DNA of 64,000 nucleotides from Micromonospora sp. CB01531 (GTDB lineage: Bacteria; Actinomycetota; Actinomycetes; Mycobacteriales; Micromonosporaceae): positions 1 to 64,000 of the forward strand of contig NZ_LWLS01000069.1 in assembly GCF_001905095.1 (NCBI RefSeq). Reading direction: 5' to 3'. This document shows positions 42,933 through 50,887 of the stretch, in pieces (position 1 is the stretch's first letter; each line of letters starts with the position of its first letter). The translations under genes were made by a program, and so were the position numbers. The notes under the pieces are model-generated. The model searched no databases, was not told the DNA's origin, and was given only the letters and a program-made list of their open reading frames with translations.

Positions 42933-42951
42933 AAACTTACGCCGCTAGTTT
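42933..42951. promoter_or_regulatory. Operator AAACT-N9-AGTTT upstream of acyl-CoA dehydrogenase
   Basis: AAACTTACGCCGCTAGTTT, 34 bp before the GTG start, has the same arms and spacing as the site at 42096-42114. Confidence 0.75.
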
Positions 42952-42985
42952 GAGGGGACCCGCCGCACCGACGCCGAGGAGCACG

Positions 42986-44158
42986 GTGGACTTCGCACTG
43001 TCCGACGAGGAACGGGCCGTCCGCGACACGGCCCGCGCGTTCATCACCCGCGAGGTGCTGCCGCTGGAGCAGGAGGTGCTGCGCCGCGAGCGCGCTCACC
43101 GGCCCGGCCTGGAGCGGTCCGAGCTGCGCGAGTTGCAGCTCAAGGCGAAGCGGTTCGGCTTCTGGGGGCTGGCCACCCCGGAGCAGTACGGCGGGATGGA
43201 CCTGCCGGCCGTCATGCAGTCGCTGATCTGGACCGAACTCGGCCGCACCTTCGTGCCGTTCCGGTTCGGCGGCGAGGCGGACAACATCCTGTTCCACGCC
43301 ACCGAGGAGCAGCGGCGAGAGTTCCTCCTGCCCACCATCGAGGGGGAACGGATCTCCTGCTTCGCGATCACCGAGCCGGGCGCCGGCTCGGACGCGGCGA
43401 ACATCCGGCTGCGCGCCCGCCGCGACGGCGACGACTGGATCCTCGACGGCGAGAAGACCTTCATCACCAACGGCGATGACGCCGACTTCGCCATCGTGAT
43501 CGCGGTGACCGACCCCGAGCAGGGCGTCCGCAACGGCGGTGCCACCGCGTTCCTGGTGGACCGGGCGATGGGCTGGCGGTCGGAGTTCATCCAGACGATG
43601 GGCGAGGGCGGTCCGGCATCGCTGATCTTCGACCGCGTCCGCGTGCCGCACCGCAACATCCTCGGCGAGGTCGGGCAGGGCTTCGCGCTGGGCATGCAGT
43701 GGATCGGCAAGGGGCGCTACACCATCCCCTCCCACGCCCTCGGCATCGCCGAGCGGGCGTTGCAGATGGCGATCGACCAGGCCAACACCCGGGAGACCTT
43801 CGGCGCCAAGATCGGCACCAACCAGGCGATCCAGTGGATGATCGCCGACTCGGAGACCGAGCTGGAAGCGGCCCGTTGGCTGGTGCTGCGCGCCGCGTGG
43901 ACGGTCGACCAGGGCCTGGATCCCCGGCACGCCTCGTCGATGGCCAAGCTCTACGGCGCCGGCATGGTCAACCGGGTGGTGGACCGGGTGCTGCAGATCC
44001 ACGGCGGCATGGGCTACACCCGCGAGCTGCCGATCGAACGCTGGTACCGGCAGGTCCGGCTGTACCGGATCTTCGAGGGCACCGACGAGATGCAGCGCCT
44101 GATCATCGCCCGGGACCTGCTGCGCGGGTACACGAAGATCGGCGCCCACCTGGCCTGA
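42986..44158 (+). CDS. Acyl-CoA dehydrogenase
   Basis: 390 residues, FAD-dependent alpha,beta-dehydrogenation of an acyl-CoA. Typical blocks: CFAITEPGAGSDAANIRLRARRDGDDWILDGEKTFITNG, FDRVRVPHRNILGEVGQGFALGMQWIGKGRYTI, IHGGMGYTRELPIERWYRQVRLYRIFEGTDEMQRLIIARDLL (catalytic Glu in the IFEGTDE segment). GTG 42986 has AGGAG upstream. A longer frame from 42950 would include the operator. Divergent from the TetR gene. Confidence 0.95.
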   Translation: MDFALSDEERAVRDTARAFITREVLPLEQEVLRRERAHRPGLERSELRELQLKAKRFGFWGLATPEQYGGMDLPAVMQSLIWTELGRTFVPFRFGGEADNILFHATEEQRREFLLPTIEGERISCFAITEPGAGSDAANIRLRARRDGDDWILDGEKTFITNGDDADFAIVIAVTDPEQGVRNGGATAFLVDRAMGWRSEFIQTMGEGGPASLIFDRVRVPHRNILGEVGQGFALGMQWIGKGRYTIPSHALGIAERALQMAIDQANTRETFGAKIGTNQAIQWMIADSETELEAARWLVLRAAWTVDQGLDPRHASSMAKLYGAGMVNRVVDRVLQIHGGMGYTRELPIERWYRQVRLYRIFEGTDEMQRLIIARDLLRGYTKIGAHLA

Positions 44159-44175
44159 GCCGCGACGGCTCCCGC

Positions 44176-45213
44176 TCAGTCCGTCAACGCATCCAGCGCC
44201 CGGTCGACGTCCTCCTTGGTGGTGTAGAGGTGGAAGGAGGCGCGCACCCGGCCGGCGCGGACCGCCGCGCGTACCCCGGCCCGGGCCAGCTTCTCCGCCG
44301 CGCCGGGCACGGCGACCGTCACGATCGCGCTGTCGCCGGGCGGCCGGCCCAACCCGACCAGGAACCGGTTGGCCAGCGCCACGTCGTGATCGCGCACGGC
44401 CGGCAGCCCGATCTCGGCGAGCAACTCCAGGGCGGGCGCCGCCCCCACATAGCTGAACCACGCCGGGGAGATGTCGAAGCGCCGGGCGTCGTCGGCCAGC
44501 CGCAGCGGCGGGCCGTAGTAGGAGGCGTGCACGTCCTGGCCCGCGTACCAGCCGGCGGCGTCGGGGCGCAGCCGCTCGCGCAGCGCCGGGGCCAGGTAGG
44601 CGAAGGCGGTGCCGCGCGGCGCCATCAGCCACTTGTACGCCGACACCACCACCACGTCGGCAAGAGCCGCGTCGAAGGGCAGCCAGCCGCACGCCTGGGT
44701 GGCGTCCACCGCGACGAGGGCGCCGTGCGCCCGGGCCGCCGCGACGATCTCGTCGTACGGGGCGACGGTGCCGTCGGACGACTGCACCAGGCTGAACGCG
44801 ACCAGGTCGGTGCCGGCGTCGATCGCGTCGACCAGGCCGGCCAGCGGCACCGTGCGGACCCGGACGCCCCGCTCCTGCTGCACCAGCCAGGGGAACAGGT
44901 TCGAGGTGAACTCCACCTCGGGGACGACCACGGTCGCGCCGGGCGGCAGCCCGGCTGCCACCGGGGCGAGCAACTGCGACGCCGTGCTGCCGATCGCCAC
45001 GTCCGCCGACGCCACCCCGACCAGTCGGGCGAACCCGGCGCGGGCCTGCTCCGCGGCCTCGCCCCAGCCCTCCCACGAGATCCGTCCCACCCGCCAGTCC
45101 GCCAGGGCGTCCTGCAACGCCACCCAGGCGGGCTCGGGCGGCAGCCCGTAGCTGGCGGTGTTCAGCCAGCCGGGCTGCGGCTGCCACAACTTCTGTGCGT
45201 CGTCGAGCTTCAC
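44176..45213 (-). CDS. Class V aminotransferase (PLP-dependent, CsdA/NifS fold)
   Basis: 345 residues. PLP is bound by the Lys in VVVVSAYKWLMAPRGTAFAYL. VAVDATQACGW holds the Asp that contacts the PLP pyridine, and LNTASYGLPPEPAWVALQDAL is the N-terminal segment. No flexible Cys loop typical of cysteine desulfurases is seen, so a transaminase, lyase or epimerase of the isopenicillin-N-epimerase/kynureninase-like branch is more likely. GTG 45213 is the best start but the Shine-Dalgarno is weak. Convergent with the acyl-CoA dehydrogenase (17-bp gap). Confidence 0.88.
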   Translation of the reverse strand: MKLDDAQKLWQPQPGWLNTASYGLPPEPAWVALQDALADWRVGRISWEGWGEAAEQARAGFARLVGVASADVAIGSTASQLLAPVAAGLPPGATVVVPEVEFTSNLFPWLVQQERGVRVRTVPLAGLVDAIDAGTDLVAFSLVQSSDGTVAPYDEIVAAARAHGALVAVDATQACGWLPFDAALADVVVVSAYKWLMAPRGTAFAYLAPALRERLRPDAAGWYAGQDVHASYYGPPLRLADDARRFDISPAWFSYVGAAPALELLAEIGLPAVRDHDVALANRFLVGLGRPPGDSAIVTVAVPGAAEKLARAGVRAAVRAGRVRASFHLYTTKEDVDRALDALTD

Positions 45214-45292
45214 CCCGCCGACGCTAGTGACGACGCCGACGCCCGGGCACGGCCAATTCCGGCCTCGTGGTCTCCCGACGGCGGGTACGGCT

Positions 45293-45328
45293 CCGGGCCG
45301 CGCCGGACGACGGTCCGGCGCGGCCCGG
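45293..45328. terminator. Terminator after dctA, 16-bp perfect stem
   Basis: CCGGGCCGCGCCGGAC (45293-45308) pairs perfectly with 45313-45328 around GACG, 25 bp past the dctA stop. Confidence 0.85.
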
Positions 45329-45353
45329 GCGGGGCGCTGGGCGGGCGGCCGGC

Positions 45354-46745
45354 TCAGGCCGGCGCGTCGGCCAACGGGGCGGGGCGGCGCGCCGGGGCGG
45401 GTTCGTCCGGCACCCCGTGCGCGTCGTCCTCGTCGAGCATGGTCGCCTCGTCGAACGGGCGCTCCCCGCCGAGCACGGCCTGGGCCTGCTCCCGGTCGAA
45501 CTGGCTGGTCCAGGTGCCGACCAGCACGGTGGCGACCGCGTTGCCGGCGAAGTTGGTCAGCGCCCGGGCCTCGGACATGAACCGGTCGATGCCGACGATC
45601 AACCCGACGCCGTCGACCAGGTCCGGCCGGTGCGACTGCAGCCCGCCGGCCAGGGTCGCCAGGCCCGCGCCGGTCACCCCGGCCGCACCCTTGGACGCGA
45701 TGACCATGAACACCAGCAGCGACACCTGCTCGCCCAGCGACAGCGGCTTGCCGAGCGCGTCGGCGACGAACAGCGACGCCATGGTCAGGTAGATCGCCGT
45801 GCCGTCGAGGTTGAACGAGTAGCCGGTCGGCACGGTGATCCCGACGACCGGCCGGCTCACCCCGACGTGCTCCATCTTCGCGATCAGGCGGGGCAGCGCC
45901 GACTCCGACGACGAGGTCGACAGGATCAGCAGGAACTCCCGGCCCAGGTAGCCGAGCAGCTTGAAGATCGAGATCCGGGCGACGAACCACAGCAGCGCAC
46001 CCAGCACCACGAACACGAAGATCACGCAGGTGACGTAGAACCCGAGCATGATCTGCGCCAGGCTGGTCAGCGCGTCCACGCCGGTCGCGCCGACGACCGC
46101 GGCCATCGCGCCGAACGCGCCGATCGGCGCCACCCACATGATCATCGCCAGCACCTTGAAGACGAGGCGCTGGATCACGCCCACGGCCCGCAGGATCGGC
46201 TCGCCCCGCGTACCGAGGGCCTGCACGCCGAAGCCGACCAGCAGCGCGACCAGCAGCGTCTGGAGCACCTCGCCCTCGGTCAGCGCGGAGAGCAGCGAGG
46301 TCGGGATGATGCCGAGCAGGAAGTCGACCGTGCCGCCGCTCTCGCCACCGGCGGCGGCCTTGCCCGCCTCGGCCACCTCCGGGCCGAGGTTCAGGCCGGC
46401 ACCGGGGTGGATGATGTTGCCGACCACCAGGCCGATCGCCAGCGCCACGGTCGACATGACCAGGAAGTAGCCGAGGGCCAGACCGCCGACCTTGCCGACC
46501 TTGGCCGCCTGGCGGACGGATCCGACGCCGAGCACGATCGTGCAGAAGATGACCGGGCTGATCATCATCTTGATCAGGTTCACGAAGCCGGTGCCGAGCG
46601 GCTTCAACTCCTTGCCGACCTCGGGGGCGGCGAGACCGACCGCGACGCCGGCCAGCACGGCCACGATGACCGCGAGGTAGAGGTAGCGGGTCCGGTCCCT
46701 GCGGGCGGGCCGGGCGGCCGTGGGGGTGGGTGAGGTGGTGTCCAT
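45354..46745 (-). CDS. dctA: Dicarboxylate (C4)/amino-acid:cation symporter DctA family
   Basis: About 463 residues, DAACS family. PLGTGFVNLIKMMISPVIFCTIVLGV, the serine-rich re-entrant loop LILSTSSSESALPRLIAKME, SRPVVGITVPTGYSFNLDGTAIYL and LVGIDRFMSEARALTNFAGNAVATVLV are diagnostic. It imports succinate, fumarate or malate with H+ or Na+. ATG 46745 (a GTG six bases upstream is possible). It is divergent from a DcuS/CitA-type sensor kinase and response regulator, the usual control pair for dctA. Confidence 0.94.
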   Translation of the reverse strand: MDTTSPTPTAARPARRDRTRYLYLAVIVAVLAGVAVGLAAPEVGKELKPLGTGFVNLIKMMISPVIFCTIVLGVGSVRQAAKVGKVGGLALGYFLVMSTVALAIGLVVGNIIHPGAGLNLGPEVAEAGKAAAGGESGGTVDFLLGIIPTSLLSALTEGEVLQTLLVALLVGFGVQALGTRGEPILRAVGVIQRLVFKVLAMIMWVAPIGAFGAMAAVVGATGVDALTSLAQIMLGFYVTCVIFVFVVLGALLWFVARISIFKLLGYLGREFLLILSTSSSESALPRLIAKMEHVGVSRPVVGITVPTGYSFNLDGTAIYLTMASLFVADALGKPLSLGEQVSLLVFMVIASKGAAGVTGAGLATLAGGLQSHRPDLVDGVGLIVGIDRFMSEARALTNFAGNAVATVLVGTWTSQFDREQAQAVLGGERPFDEATMLDEDDAHGVPDEPAPARRPAPLADAPA

Positions 46746-46879
46746 TCCCACAATGTGAAGCGTGTCTCAGCACAGGGCATCCTTGCGTTCATTCTGTTCA
46801 CCCCTGTGACTCGCGGCCGAAACGGGCCGCTGACCGGTGCGCCACACTTGCGGACGGCGCGCGGCGGAAGGAGGGGGAC

Positions 46880-48466
46880 GTGGCCCGACGGCAGTGGAGC
46901 ATCGCAGGGCAGTTGTTCGCCCTCCAGGCGCTGGTGGTGACCCTGCTGGTGCTCGCCGGCGCCGGGGGCGCCGTCTGGCTGGCCCGCAGCGACTCCCACC
47001 AGGCGGCGGAGGACGAGGTTCTGGCGGTGGCGCAGACCGTCGCCCGGTCCCCCGACGTCCGCGCGGCGCTCACCGCCGCCGACCCGGCGGCCACCCTCCA
47101 GCCGTACGCCGAAGCCACCCGGGTGGCCACCGGAACGGACTTCGTGGTCGTGATGGCCCCGGACCGGACCCGGTACTCCCACCCCAACCCGGACCTCATC
47201 GGGCAGCCGTTCATCGGCGACATCGGCCCCGCCCTGGCCGGCGAGCCGTTCACCACCACCAACGTCGGCACCCTCGGCGAGTCGGTGCGCGCGGTCGTTC
47301 CGGTGTACGGCGACGACCAGCGGATCGTCGGGCTGGTCTCGGTCGGCATCACCACCCAGGCGATCAACCGGAAGCTGCTCGGCCAGATCCCGGTGCTGCT
47401 GGGCGCCGCCGTCCCGGCGCTGGCCCTCGCGGCCACCGGCGCCTGGCTGCTCAGCCGGCGGCTGCGCCGGCAGACCCACGGCCTCGGCCCGACCCAGATG
47501 ACCCGGATGTACGAGTACTACGACGCCGTCCTGCACTCCGTACGCGAGGGGCTGGTGGTGCTGACCCGGGACGGTCGGGTGGCGCTGGTCAACGACGAGG
47601 GGCGCCGCCTGCTCGGGCTGGCCGAGGACGCGGCGGTGACCGACCGGCCGGTGGCCGGCATCGCCCTGCCGCCCGCGGTGGCCGAACTGCTCGACTCCGG
47701 GCGGGACGCGCACGACGAGCCGGTGCTCGCCGGTGACCGGGTGCTGGTGGCCAACCAGCGGACCACCCGCTTCGAAGGAACCGTGCTCGGCACCGTGCTG
47801 ACCCTGCGCGACCAGACCGAGCTGCGCAACCTGGCCAGCGAGCTGGACTCGGTACGTGCGCTCACCGAGGCGTTGCAGGCCCAGACCCACGAGTCGGCCA
47901 ACCGGCTGCACACCGTGCTGACCCTGGTGGAGCTGGGCCGCACCGACGAGGCGGTCCAACTCGCCACCCGCGACCTGGCGCTGGCCCAGCAGCTCACCGA
48001 CCGGGTCGTCGGGGCGGTGACCGAGCCGGCGCTGGCCGCCCTGCTGCTCGGCAAGTCGGCCCGGGCCGGCGAGCGCGGCGTGGACCTGCTGATCGAGCCC
48101 GACTGCCGGCTCGACGACAGCCCGCTACCCCCCACCGACCTGCTCACCGTGGTCGGGAATCTGGTCGACAACGCCCTCGAGGCGGTGACCGGTACGCCCC
48201 CGCCGCGCCGGGTGCGGGTGTTCGTGGGCACCACCGACGACGAGATCGTGGTCCGGGTCGGTGACAGCGGTCCCGGCCTGGACCCGGACCGGGTGGCGGA
48301 CGCGTTCCGGCGCGGCTGGTCCACCAAGAGCGCCGGCCGGGGGCTCGGCCTGGCGCTGGTCGGGCAGGTGGTCCACCGGCACGGCGGCCGGACCGAGGTG
48401 ACCCGAGCCGACGACGGCGGCACCCTGTTCACCGTCCGCCTGCCGATCCCGCGGGAGGCCCGATGA
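46880..48466 (+). CDS. Sensor histidine kinase, DcuS/CitA family
   Basis: 528 residues. TM1 (LFALQALVVTLLVLAGAGG), an extracytoplasmic PAS-like sensor domain (about 40-165) with DFVVVMAPDRTRYSHPNPDLIGQPF as in CitA/DcuS citrate or C4-acid binding domains, TM2 (about 172-195), a cytoplasmic PAS domain, the H-box QTHESANRLHTVLTLVELG and an HATPase domain (NLVDNALEAV; DSGPGL; GRGLGLALV). GTG 46880 follows GGAGGGGG. It probably senses extracellular dicarboxylate or citrate for the divergent dctA. Confidence 0.93.
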   Translation: MARRQWSIAGQLFALQALVVTLLVLAGAGGAVWLARSDSHQAAEDEVLAVAQTVARSPDVRAALTAADPAATLQPYAEATRVATGTDFVVVMAPDRTRYSHPNPDLIGQPFIGDIGPALAGEPFTTTNVGTLGESVRAVVPVYGDDQRIVGLVSVGITTQAINRKLLGQIPVLLGAAVPALALAATGAWLLSRRLRRQTHGLGPTQMTRMYEYYDAVLHSVREGLVVLTRDGRVALVNDEGRRLLGLAEDAAVTDRPVAGIALPPAVAELLDSGRDAHDEPVLAGDRVLVANQRTTRFEGTVLGTVLTLRDQTELRNLASELDSVRALTEALQAQTHESANRLHTVLTLVELGRTDEAVQLATRDLALAQQLTDRVVGAVTEPALAALLLGKSARAGERGVDLLIEPDCRLDDSPLPPTDLLTVVGNLVDNALEAVTGTPPPRRVRVFVGTTDDEIVVRVGDSGPGLDPDRVADAFRRGWSTKSAGRGLGLALVGQVVHRHGGRTEVTRADDGGTLFTVRLPIPREAR

Positions 48467-48492
48467 GCGAGCGGAGCGAGGCGGACGCATGA
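48463..48492 (+). CDS. Nine-residue linking mini-ORF between kinase and regulator
   Basis: ATG 48463 overlaps the kinase stop (ATGA). The frame reads MSERSEADA and its TGA (48490-48492) overlaps the response-regulator start as ATGA. The DNA is a GAGCGAGCGGAGCGAG-type repeat, which I recall from many actinomycete gene starts. It would carry ribosomes from one gene to the next. Whether the peptide matters is unknown. Confidence 0.4.
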   Translation: MSERSEADA

Positions 48493-49172
48493 GCGACATC
48501 CGGGTGCTGGTGGTGGAGGACGAGCCGCTGCTGGCCGAGGCGCACAAGGCGTACACCGAGCGGGTGCCCGGCTTCGTGGTGGTCGGGGTGGCGCACACCG
48601 CGCGGGAGGCGATGGCGGCGCTGCGGCAGCGGGGCGGTGCGGGCATCGACCTGGTGCTGCTCGACTTCCGCCTGCCCGACCTGCACGGCCTGGACGTGTG
48701 CCGGGCCCTGCGGGCGGCGGGCAGCAGCGTCGACGTGCTGGCGGTGACCTCGGCGCGGGACCTGGCGGTGGTGCGCACCGCGGTCTCCCTGGGAGTGACC
48801 CACTACCTGCTCAAGCCGTTCACCTTCGCCGCCTTCCGCGACAAGCTGGAGCGGTACGCGGACTACCGGCGGCAGGCCCTCGCGGAGGGCGAGGTGGCCG
48901 CCCAGCACGAGGTGGATCAGATGTTCGCCACCCTGCGCGGTGCCGCCCGGCACACCCTGCCCAAGGGGCTGGACGAGCAGACCTTGCACCGGGTGCTCTC
49001 CGTACTCGGCGAGGGCACCGGGCGGTCCGCGGCCGAGGTCGGCCGGGAGACCGGGATCTCCCGGGTCACCGCCCGGCGCTACCTGGAATACCTGGTGACC
49101 AGTGATCGCGCCGTGCGCGCTCCGCGTTACGGCACCCCCGGCCGCCCAGAGTTCGAGTACCGGCCGACGTGA
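48489..49172 (+). CDS. Response regulator, CitB/DcuR family
   Basis: 227 residues. Receiver domain: VLVVEDEPLLAEAH (acidic pocket), phospho-acceptor Asp in LVLLDFRLPDLHG (about residue 57), conserved Thr in VLAVTSARD and Lys in YLLKPF. The C-terminal part has a helix-turn-helix GRSAAEVGRETGISRVTARRYLEYL followed by PRYGTPGRPEFEY, typical of CitB-type regulators. ATG 48489. It works with the kinase just upstream and presumably acts in the 46746-46879 promoter region of dctA. Confidence 0.94.
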   Translation: MSDIRVLVVEDEPLLAEAHKAYTERVPGFVVVGVAHTAREAMAALRQRGGAGIDLVLLDFRLPDLHGLDVCRALRAAGSSVDVLAVTSARDLAVVRTAVSLGVTHYLLKPFTFAAFRDKLERYADYRRQALAEGEVAAQHEVDQMFATLRGAARHTLPKGLDEQTLHRVLSVLGEGTGRSAAEVGRETGISRVTARRYLEYLVTSDRAVRAPRYGTPGRPEFEYRPT

Positions 49173-49242
49173 CCCTCGCCCGCCGCAGCCGGAAGCTGAC
49201 GGACCGCCGGGGCGGACGGACCGGGTCTTCGGCGCGGTCCGG

Positions 49243-49353
49243 TCAGGCGGCGGCAGCGGACGGGGCGAGGAACCGGCGGACGGCGGCGGTGATGATCGCG
49301 ATCAAGGCGGCGCTGACGACGTTGACCGCGACGGCCACGAGGACCTGGCTCAT
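49243..49353 (-). CDS. 36-residue membrane peptide
   Basis: ATG 49353 has GAGGAG seven bases upstream. The product starts MSQVLVAVAVNVVSAALIAI and continues as one hydrophobic helix ending in a basic patch (AVRRFLAP) and AAAA. Codons are strongly GC-ended. It is convergent with the response regulator and could be a small regulatory membrane protein or a toxin-like peptide. No homologue is known to me. Confidence 0.55.
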   Translation of the reverse strand: MSQVLVAVAVNVVSAALIAIITAAVRRFLAPSAAAA

Positions 49354-49467
49354 GGGGTTCTCCTCGGAAATGGTTCGGGCAGCTCGCCCACGATGGCGCG
49401 CCGCTGGAGAAGGTTAGGGCTCCGAGGTGGCCAGCAGGTTTACTCAGAGTGATATTCGCTGGTCAGC

Positions 49468-49498
49468 GGACACGGGCGGGCCGGTCTGGCCGCCCATG
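49468..49498 (-). terminator. GC-rich hairpin after the beta-propeller gene
   Basis: GGGCGGGCC and GGCCGCCC around GGTCT form an imperfect stem within 50 bp after the stop at 49522. Confidence 0.45.
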
Positions 49499-49521
49499 CG
49501 GCGGTCGCGGGGCAGGCCTCC

Positions 49522-50700
49522 CTACCGGATGTTCCCAGTGTGGCCGAGGGAGTAGCGGCCGGGCTGCGGCCAGACTGTGAGGCCGTGCGGGCCCCGGCCG
49601 ACCGGGATCCGGGCCAGCAGCTTGCCGGTCTCCGTGCTCAGCACGTATACCTCGTCGTGGTAGCGGCCGGAGAGCCAGAGTTGTTTGCCGTCGGCGGAGA
49701 GGCCGCCCATGTCGGGGCTGCCGCCGCCGGGGATTCGCCAGGTGGTGGTGGGTTTCAGGGTGGCCAGGTCGAGGACGGTGATGCTGCCCTCGTCGCGGTT
49801 GGTGACATAGGCGAGCTTGGCGTCGCGGCTGAAGTAGATGCCGTGGGCGCCCCGGCCGGTGCGGATGAACCCGGTCTGGCGGGTGGCCTGGCCGTCGAAG
49901 ACGTACACGCCGTGGGCGCGCATGTCGGCGACCAGGAAGTGCTGCCCGTCGGGGGTGAGTCGGGTGTCCTGGGGCATGCCGTCGGAGGTCTCGGTGAGCC
50001 GGAAGTCACGTAGCTTGCGGAGGCTGGTGGTGTCCAGGACCAGCATCCGGTTGGCGAACTCGCAGCTGAACAGCATGGTCTTGCCGTCGGCGGTGTAGTC
50101 CATGTGGTTGATGCCGCCGCACTCGGGGAACCGGACCGACCGCGCCCGCTGCCAGGTCTTCACGTCGTAGAAGTCCAGCCGCTGGTACGCCTCGGCGACC
50201 ACGATCGCCTGCTTGCCGTCGGGGGTGAAGTAGAGGTTGTAGACGTCTTCGAGCTTCCGGAACTGTCCCGGATCGCCGGTGCGCGCGTCGATCGGGACCA
50301 GGCCACCGTTGGGGATCTGGCTGGACGCGACGTAGAGCGTGCGCAGGTCGTAGGAGGGCACCACGTGCTGCGGCTCCGGCCCGCCGGGGAACTTCTCCAC
50401 CACCTTGAAGGTCGCCGGGTCGATCACCCACACGTCGTTGCTCTTCGTGTTCGGCACGTAGACCAGCGGCCGGTCCCCGCGCACCGGCGCGGTGAGCTGG
50501 TCGGGACCGGCCGCGGCGTAGACGTTCCCGGCCGTCGGGTAGGTCGGCATGCCCGGCACCAGCGGCCCGAACGACCCGCCCGCCGAGGTGCCGGCGGACG
50601 GGCTGGTCAGCGTCTCCCTGGGGGCCCGGTCGGTGCAGGCCAGCAGCCCGGCCGACAGGATCAGGACCGGGACGGCAGCCAGCAACTGTCGGCGGGACAC
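49522..50700 (-). CDS. YncE-like beta-propeller lipoprotein
   Basis: About 392 residues. From GTG 50700 the product reads MSRRQLLAAVPVLILSAGLL with the lipobox LLAC (Cys at about residue 22). The rest is a seven-bladed propeller with repeated blades such as PLVYVPNTKSNDVWVIDPATFKVVEKFPGG and LAYVTNRDEGSITVLDLATLKPTTTWRIPGG. Such lipoproteins sit on the outer face of the membrane. Function is unknown, though surface binding or a quinoprotein-like enzyme without the cofactor site is possible. The Shine-Dalgarno is weak and an earlier start is not excluded. Confidence 0.85.
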   Translation of the reverse strand: MSRRQLLAAVPVLILSAGLLACTDRAPRETLTSPSAGTSAGGSFGPLVPGMPTYPTAGNVYAAAGPDQLTAPVRGDRPLVYVPNTKSNDVWVIDPATFKVVEKFPGGPEPQHVVPSYDLRTLYVASSQIPNGGLVPIDARTGDPGQFRKLEDVYNLYFTPDGKQAIVVAEAYQRLDFYDVKTWQRARSVRFPECGGINHMDYTADGKTMLFSCEFANRMLVLDTTSLRKLRDFRLTETSDGMPQDTRLTPDGQHFLVADMRAHGVYVFDGQATRQTGFIRTGRGAHGIYFSRDAKLAYVTNRDEGSITVLDLATLKPTTTWRIPGGGSPDMGGLSADGKQLWLSGRYHDEVYVLSTETGKLLARIPVGRGPHGLTVWPQPGRYSLGHTGNIR

Positions 50701-50822
50701 TCCATGACGATAACGGACAAAAGCCCGCCGAAGCGGGGAAGTGCCGTCTCCAGTACGGAGGTGATGACGACCGCGGTGGTGCCTGAGACGGCGCCGAACG
50801 CCAGGATCTTGGCGGTCTGCAT
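50661..50822 (-). CDS. Possible 53-residue membrane protein overlapping the propeller start
   Basis: ATG 50822 opens a frame MQTAKILAFGAVSGTTAVVI followed by TSVLETALPRFGGLLSVIVM, hydrophobic and with plausible codons, ending at 50661 inside the signal peptide of the propeller gene (other frame). It could couple translation into the propeller gene. No homologue known to me, low confidence. Confidence 0.3.
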   Translation of the reverse strand: MQTAKILAFGAVSGTTAVVITSVLETALPRFGGLLSVIVMECPADSCWLPSRS

Positions 50823-50887
50823 GACCAGGGGTCCGCATCGGCTGCCAGCCGTCGTTCGGCTCGACTACGGTGGCTTCCGCGTAGGAC

